Shown in pieces: positions 30,559 through 34,233 of a stretch of 34,233 bases of DNA. The notes below the pieces were generated by a model. It was given only the letters and a program-made list of their open reading frames with translations, was not told where the DNA came from and ran no database searches. Origin of the DNA: Terriglobia bacterium (lineage in GTDB: Bacteria; Acidobacteriota; Terriglobia; Bryobacterales; Bryobacteraceae); NCBI GenBank assembly GCA_020073325.1, contig JAIQFJ010000039.1, positions 1-34,233 of the forward strand. The letters run 5' to 3'. The translations under genes and the position numbers were made by a program. How positions within the stretch are numbered: position 1 is the stretch's first letter; each line of letters opens with the position of its first letter.

Positions 30559-31857
30559 TTAATGCGACCGGCGCGGCCGGAGGAACAAAATCAGAATTCC
30601 CGCGAGCACCGCCGACCCCAAAAGGTAGGCTACCGCAGACGCGTAGGTCCCCGTTTTGTTGCTGAGGAAGCCGACCACGTAGGGGCCCACGAATCCGCCG
30701 ATGATGCCGATAAAGTTCATGGTGGCGATCACGGCCGCCGCCGCGGTCCCGGAGAAAAAGCTGTTGGGAAGCGACCAGAACGCCGGAAGGCGTCCGTTGA
30801 TTCCGATCGCGGCGACGGTGAACGCGGCCAGTCCCAGCGGCACGCTGTCGGTAGCGCGAGCCAGCCCGAGCCCCAGCGCTCCCACAAAGAATGGAATCGC
30901 GACATGCCAGCGGCGCTCGTCGGTGCGGTCCGAATTCCAGCCCATCAGCAGCATGAACGGCCACGACACGGCCCACGGAATCGCGCTCAGCAGCGTCACC
31001 GCGACGGGACTGAGTCCCGACATTTTCTGCACCATCTGCGGCAGCCATAGCGTGAAGCCGTACTGAATGTTGTAGCCGCAAAACGACACGATCGCGAGCA
31101 GAATGGTTTCGCGATGGCGGACCGCTTCCCACACGCTGTATTTTCGTTCCGCGTTTTTCTGGGCGTGCTCGCGATCCAGTTCGCCGATGATCCAATCGCG
31201 CTCCCGCGGCTCGAGCCACTCGGCCTGCGCGGGTTTCTCGGTGAGATAGAGCATCGTTGCGATCCCTAGCACCACCGCGGGCAGACCTTCGATGATCAGC
31301 AGCCAATGCCATCCCGTCAGTCCGAACCAGTGAATGTTGAGCAGCGCCGCGGAGATCGGCGCGCCGATGATCTGCGCGATCGGCATCGCCGTCATGAACA
31401 GCGCGACCGCCTTGGCGCGGCCCTTCGCGGGATACCAGAAACTCAGATAGACAAGGAGTCCGGGAAAGAACGGCGCCTCGGCCGCGCCGAGCATGAAGCG
31501 CGCGATGTAAAATTCGTGCGCGTTCGAGATAAACCCGCTCAGCGTCGCGACGATGCCCCAGGCGATCACCAGGCCGGCGATGATCCGGCGCGCGCTCCAC
31601 AGCGCGACCAGCATGGTGCCCGGAATATCGAAAATGCAATAGCCCAGAAAGAAAATGCCGGAGCCGAATCCGAAAGTCGTATTGGAGAAATGCAGCTCCT
31701 TCGTCATCTGAAGGCCCGCGTAGCTGATGTTGACGCGGTCGATCTGATTCAGAACGAACAGCACCATCAGCAGCGGAATCAGCCGCCGGGTAATCTTTTT
31801 TCGCGTCGTTTCCGCGAGGGAAAGCGGCGCGGCGGCCGGCATGGAAGCCTGTGCCAT
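30559..31857 (-). CDS. MFS transporter, anion:cation symporter (ACS) family
   Basis: This 432-residue protein has about 12 transmembrane segments. The N-terminus KKITRRLIPLLMVLFVLNQIDRVNISYAGLQM carries the ACS signature NxIDRxN, and RFMLGAAEAPFFPGLLVYLSFWYP and GWHWLLIIEGLPAVVLGI are typical of GalT/GudP/phthalate-permease relatives. Such transporters take up organic or aromatic acids with protons. It is in an operon with the VOC protein (8 bp upstream) and the GalB-like gene (6 bp downstream). The substrate is likely a carboxylate related to the downstream enzymes; this is inference. Confidence 0.92.
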   Translation of the reverse strand: MAQASMPAAAPLSLAETTRKKITRRLIPLLMVLFVLNQIDRVNISYAGLQMTKELHFSNTTFGFGSGIFFLGYCIFDIPGTMLVALWSARRIIAGLVIAWGIVATLSGFISNAHEFYIARFMLGAAEAPFFPGLLVYLSFWYPAKGRAKAVALFMTAMPIAQIIGAPISAALLNIHWFGLTGWHWLLIIEGLPAVVLGIATMLYLTEKPAQAEWLEPRERDWIIGELDREHAQKNAERKYSVWEAVRHRETILLAIVSFCGYNIQYGFTLWLPQMVQKMSGLSPVAVTLLSAIPWAVSWPFMLLMGWNSDRTDERRWHVAIPFFVGALGLGLARATDSVPLGLAAFTVAAIGINGRLPAFWSLPNSFFSGTAAAAVIATMNFIGIIGGFVGPYVVGFLSNKTGTYASAVAYLLGSAVLAGILILFLRPRRSH

Positions 31858-31865
31858 CGCGACGT

Positions 31866-32348
31866 CTACAGCTTGCCCATCTCTTTACCGCTGATCTGCA
31901 GATCGAAGCCGTCGGGATCCTTCACGTGGAAACTGTTCTCGGTGTCCGGACGCGGTTCGAGGCCGCGACGGCGCAACTCGGCCTCGACCGCGTTCTTGTC
32001 CCACGTCTCAATCGTATAGGCGATGTGATCGACGCGCGGCGTCGGTCCGCCGTTGCGGGCGTTGCGCGCGAGCAGGTGCGAATTTTCGTTGCCGAAGTAC
32101 AGGTAGCATTGCTTGCCGTCGTCTTTTTCCGGCCGCATGCCGAGCAATCCGACGTAGAAATCGCGCGTGCGCCGGTAGTCGGCCACCTGATAGGAAATGT
32201 GATTCACCGTCACGGCTTTGAATCCGCCTTCGGCCGCGGCGGCGGGAGCAGATCCCGCGGCTGCCGCCATCAGTCCGGTCACGAGCTGCCGGCGATTCAT
32301 CCGGCCATGCTCGAACTCGCCCACCAGTTTTTCGAAAAGACGCTGCAT
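31866..32348 (-). CDS. Tat-exported VOC-superfamily protein (glyoxalase/dioxygenase fold)
   Basis: This 160-residue protein has a 15-residue leader (MQRLFEKLVGEFEHG) followed by RMNRRQLVTGLMAAAAGSAPAAAAEG, a twin-arginine type signal of the 'xNRRQL' form. The mature part has two beta-alpha-beta3 modules: VNHISYQVADYRRTRDFYVGLLGM...YLYFG and VDHIAYTI...FHVKDPDGFDLQIS. His residues stand at the usual metal positions in both modules, but the final Glu of metal-binding VOC proteins appears as Gln in DLQI, so metal catalysis is uncertain. It has the AGGAGAACGCC Shine-Dalgarno at 32348. Its export rules out a cytoplasmic ring-cleavage role. First cytoplasm-proximal gene after the receptor. Confidence 0.82.
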   Translation of the reverse strand: MQRLFEKLVGEFEHGRMNRRQLVTGLMAAAAGSAPAAAAEGGFKAVTVNHISYQVADYRRTRDFYVGLLGMRPEKDDGKQCYLYFGNENSHLLARNARNGGPTPRVDHIAYTIETWDKNAVEAELRRRGLEPRPDTENSFHVKDPDGFDLQISGKEMGKL

Positions 32349-32363
32349 GGCGTTCTCCTATCT

Positions 32364-34233
32364 TTAGAACACGATCTTCAGCGCGACCTGGATCGTGCGG
32401 TTCGATCCGCCGGTTTGCACGTTCGGCGCGATCGTCGACGTGATGGTTCCGAACGAAGGACCGCCATCGGCAGTCACGTTCGGCACGCCGAAGTTAGGAT
32501 GATTCAGGAAATCGAAAAATTCGCCGCGGAGCTGCAACATGACGCGTTCCCTGATGGGGATCGCGCGCACCAGCGAAAGATCGAAGTTCACCAGTCCCGG
32601 ACCCTGAATCACGTTGCGGCCCTCGGTTCCGAATCGATACAACGCACCGGCGGCTCCGTTGGCGGCGGGAACCTGGAAGCACGACGTATTGAACCACTGC
32701 TTCACGGTGTGCGGAGCGCCCGAGTTCGGATCGCAAGTCAGATTCGGACGATCCGTGCCGCCGCCGACGTTGGTGTAGTTTCCCGACAGCGTCGCCGTCA
32801 GCGGAATTCCGGTCTGCCACTGGAACAGCGGCGAGAGCTGCCATCCTCCGATGATCTGCGAAGCGATGCCGTCCTTCACAAACTGGCGGCCCTTGCCGAA
32901 GGGAAGCTCCCAGACCGCGCTGATCACGAGGCGATGGCGAATATCGAAGCTCGACGAGCCGCGCGCGGTGCTGAAATCGAACTGATTGGTCGGCGCGCCC
33001 AGATCGTCGATCGAGTGCGCCCACACATAGGAGAACGTGTACGACAACCCATAGGCGTAGCGTTTATTCAGCTTCACCTGCATCGATTCGAAGTTCGAAT
33101 TGAACGCCCACTCGGTATAGGAAATCGTCCCGAACTGCGGATAAGGACGCCGCGCGTTCACCTGCGCCGGCGTGCCCGCCCCCGGAGGAGCCTGGTTGAT
33201 GTTCTGCGTCCCCTGCAGATGCGACGATGAAGTCCCGACGTAGCTGACGTCGAGCACCGTGTCGTTGAAGACCTGGCGCTGCACTCCGAGGGTCCACTCA
33301 TACACGCGCGGGTTGCGATAATTCGCGTCCACGCCGACCGGCGAGTTCGACGTCACCGCGCCCGAGCTCGGGAACGGATTCGAGAGCGACAGAGGAGCCG
33401 CGATGCTCGATGTGTAGGTATTGTTGATCGTGTACGGCACCGCGCCGGGGAACGAGCTGAAATTATTCAGCACCGTCTGATTGTTATAGAACGTTCCCGC
33501 GCCGCCGCGCACCACCGTCTTGCCGTCGCCGAGCGGCTGCCACGCGAACCCCACGCGAGGCGCGAAGTCGTGCCAGTCCGTATTCCATAGGCTCCTCGTC
33601 TTCAGGACTTCATAAGGAATCGTGACGTTGAACGGAAACGGCGCCGGATCCGCCTGCACCACCGGCCTGCCCGTCGCCGGATCGAATCCCGCGAGATTGT
33701 GCGCGTACGTGATCACCGGCATGTTCACTTCCCATCGCAGCCCGAGGTTCACCGTCAGCCGGGAGCTGACTTTGAAATCGTCCTGAACATACACGGACGG
33801 CGCCGCCGACCGCACATAGAGCTGATAGCGATACGGGTTGTTCCCGCTCGACGCCGGCAGCCCCAGCAGCAGATCCGCCATGCCGTAGCCCGTCGTCGGA
33901 CCCGCGCTGGTGTTGGTGAAGCTCAGCGTTCCGGCCTGGCTTCCCAGATTGATGTTGTTCGCCGCGAAGTGCACCACCTCGCCGCCGAATCGCAGCGTGT
34001 GCTTGCCGTGCGTCCAGGAAAGCGAATCGGTGAACTGCCAGTGCGGGATGTGATAATACGCGACGTTGCCGCTGCCGAAATTCGTGAATCCGGTGAGCGT
34101 GGTGTTGGGATAGCCGCCCGTAGGCACGCGCGTCGCACTCTGGCTGGGATAAATCAGCGGCTGGATTCCGTACTGGCCCCAGAAATTGGTGAACGCCGTG
34201 GTGGGATAATTTTCCACGGCGACATAGTTCAGC
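32364..34233 (-). CDS. Oar-like TonB-dependent outer-membrane receptor, C-terminal part (5' end outside window)
   Basis: The frame is open to the window edge, giving about 622 residues. It is barrel sequence: paired strands with aromatic belts (SLSWTHGKHTLRFGGEVVHF, YVQDDFKVSSRLTVNLGLRWE, EWTLGVQRQVFNDTVLDVSYVG, LSYTFSYVWAHSID, HRLVISAVWELPFGKG) and the final strand RTIQVALKIVF with terminal Phe, the BAM recognition signal. Acidobacteria encode many such receptors with an N-terminal carboxypeptidase-regulatory-like domain and plug, both outside this window. The ligand is unknown; the downstream VOC, transporter and catabolic genes on the same strand hint at a shared substrate. Confidence 0.92.
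   Translation of the reverse strand, partial: LNYVAVENYPTTAFTNFWGQYGIQPLIYPSQSATRVPTGGYPNTTLTGFTNFGSGNVAYYHIPHWQFTDSLSWTHGKHTLRFGGEVVHFAANNINLGSQAGTLSFTNTSAGPTTGYGMADLLLGLPASSGNNPYRYQLYVRSAAPSVYVQDDFKVSSRLTVNLGLRWEVNMPVITYAHNLAGFDPATGRPVVQADPAPFPFNVTIPYEVLKTRSLWNTDWHDFAPRVGFAWQPLGDGKTVVRGGAGTFYNNQTVLNNFSSFPGAVPYTINNTYTSSIAAPLSLSNPFPSSGAVTSNSPVGVDANYRNPRVYEWTLGVQRQVFNDTVLDVSYVGTSSSHLQGTQNINQAPPGAGTPAQVNARRPYPQFGTISYTEWAFNSNFESMQVKLNKRYAYGLSYTFSYVWAHSIDDLGAPTNQFDFSTARGSSSFDIRHRLVISAVWELPFGKGRQFVKDGIASQIIGGWQLSPLFQWQTGIPLTATLSGNYTNVGGGTDRPNLTCDPNSGAPHTVKQWFNTSCFQVPAANGAAGALYRFGTEGRNVIQGPGLVNFDLSLVRAIPIRERVMLQLRGEFFDFLNHPNFGVPNVTADGGPSFGTITSTIAPNVQTGGSNRTIQVALKIVF

Noticed and set aside
30191-31639. 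482-codon minus frame across the MFS and GalB-like genes
   Set aside because: Arg/His/Gly-rich frame-shifted reading of two well recognised genes.
31851-33230. 459-codon plus frame opposite the VOC and TonB receptor genes
   Set aside because: Antisense shadow with no motifs.
1-34233. CRISPR arrays, tRNA or rRNA genes, insertion sequences
   Set aside because: No regularly spaced repeats, cloverleaf-like tracts, rRNA-conserved blocks, transposase motifs or terminal inverted repeats were seen on either strand by eye.

Overview
The window looks like chromosomal DNA of an Acidobacterium of the Solibacter/Bryobacter type. The evidence is the two neighbouring secreted proteins carrying the C-terminal domain known as TIGR03437 (a paralogous family best known from Solibacter usitatus), an Oar-like TonB-dependent receptor, secreted PQQ/cytochrome c alcohol dehydrogenases, small secreted proteins of acidobacterial type, and a high-GC sequence. 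No rRNA, tRNA, CRISPR array, transposase or phage gene was seen.

Layout. 1-349: end of a RelB-type antitoxin and a complete RelE toxin. 355-2785 (minus): secreted S9 peptidase and a small orphan domain protein. 2902-8383 (plus): a tightly coupled four-gene operon, PQQ/cytochrome c dehydrogenase - alpha/beta hydrolase - degenerate hydrolase paralogue - second PQQ/cytochrome c dehydrogenase with a shortened C-terminus. The order recalls polyvinyl-alcohol dehydrogenase plus oxidized-PVA hydrolase operons. 8387-11446 (plus): small secreted protein, malic enzyme, small membrane protein, LolA-like protein. 11448-15326 (minus): pentapeptide-repeat protein and a vitamin B6 unit, pdxT-pdxS preceded by a MocR/PdxR-type regulator in the same direction. 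15363-17794: small protein (minus), then Ser/Thr kinase, SAM methyltransferase and a membrane-anchored protein (plus). 17795-21980: divergent pair of TIGR03437 proteins (one with a serine beta-lactamase-type domain) separated by a tandem operator-like repeat. 21983-24456 (minus): small secreted protein, PP2C phosphatase translationally coupled to an exported TPR protein. 24532-25302 (plus): exported creatininase-family protein. 25338-26727 (minus): small secreted protein and miaA. 26781-29240 (plus): large TPR protein, then the remains of a two-gene nucleotidyltransferase module. 29171-34233 (minus): TonB-dependent receptor (running off the window), Tat-exported VOC protein, ACS-family MFS transporter, GalB-like PIG-L hydrolase and a C-terminally truncated NAD-dependent dehydrogenase, probably an aromatic or organic-acid uptake and catabolism unit.

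The genes are packed tightly: several start by ATGA/GTGA overlap and four convergent pairs have 0-5 bp between stop codons. Several first genes of operons have a TAnnnT box 6-8 nt before the start codon and no Shine-Dalgarno sequence, suggesting leaderless mRNAs. The observations most worth following up are the dehydrogenase/hydrolase operon with its Ser-to-Asp pseudo-hydrolase and clipped propeller, the leaderless pattern, and the broken nucleotidyltransferase/dehydrogenase junction.
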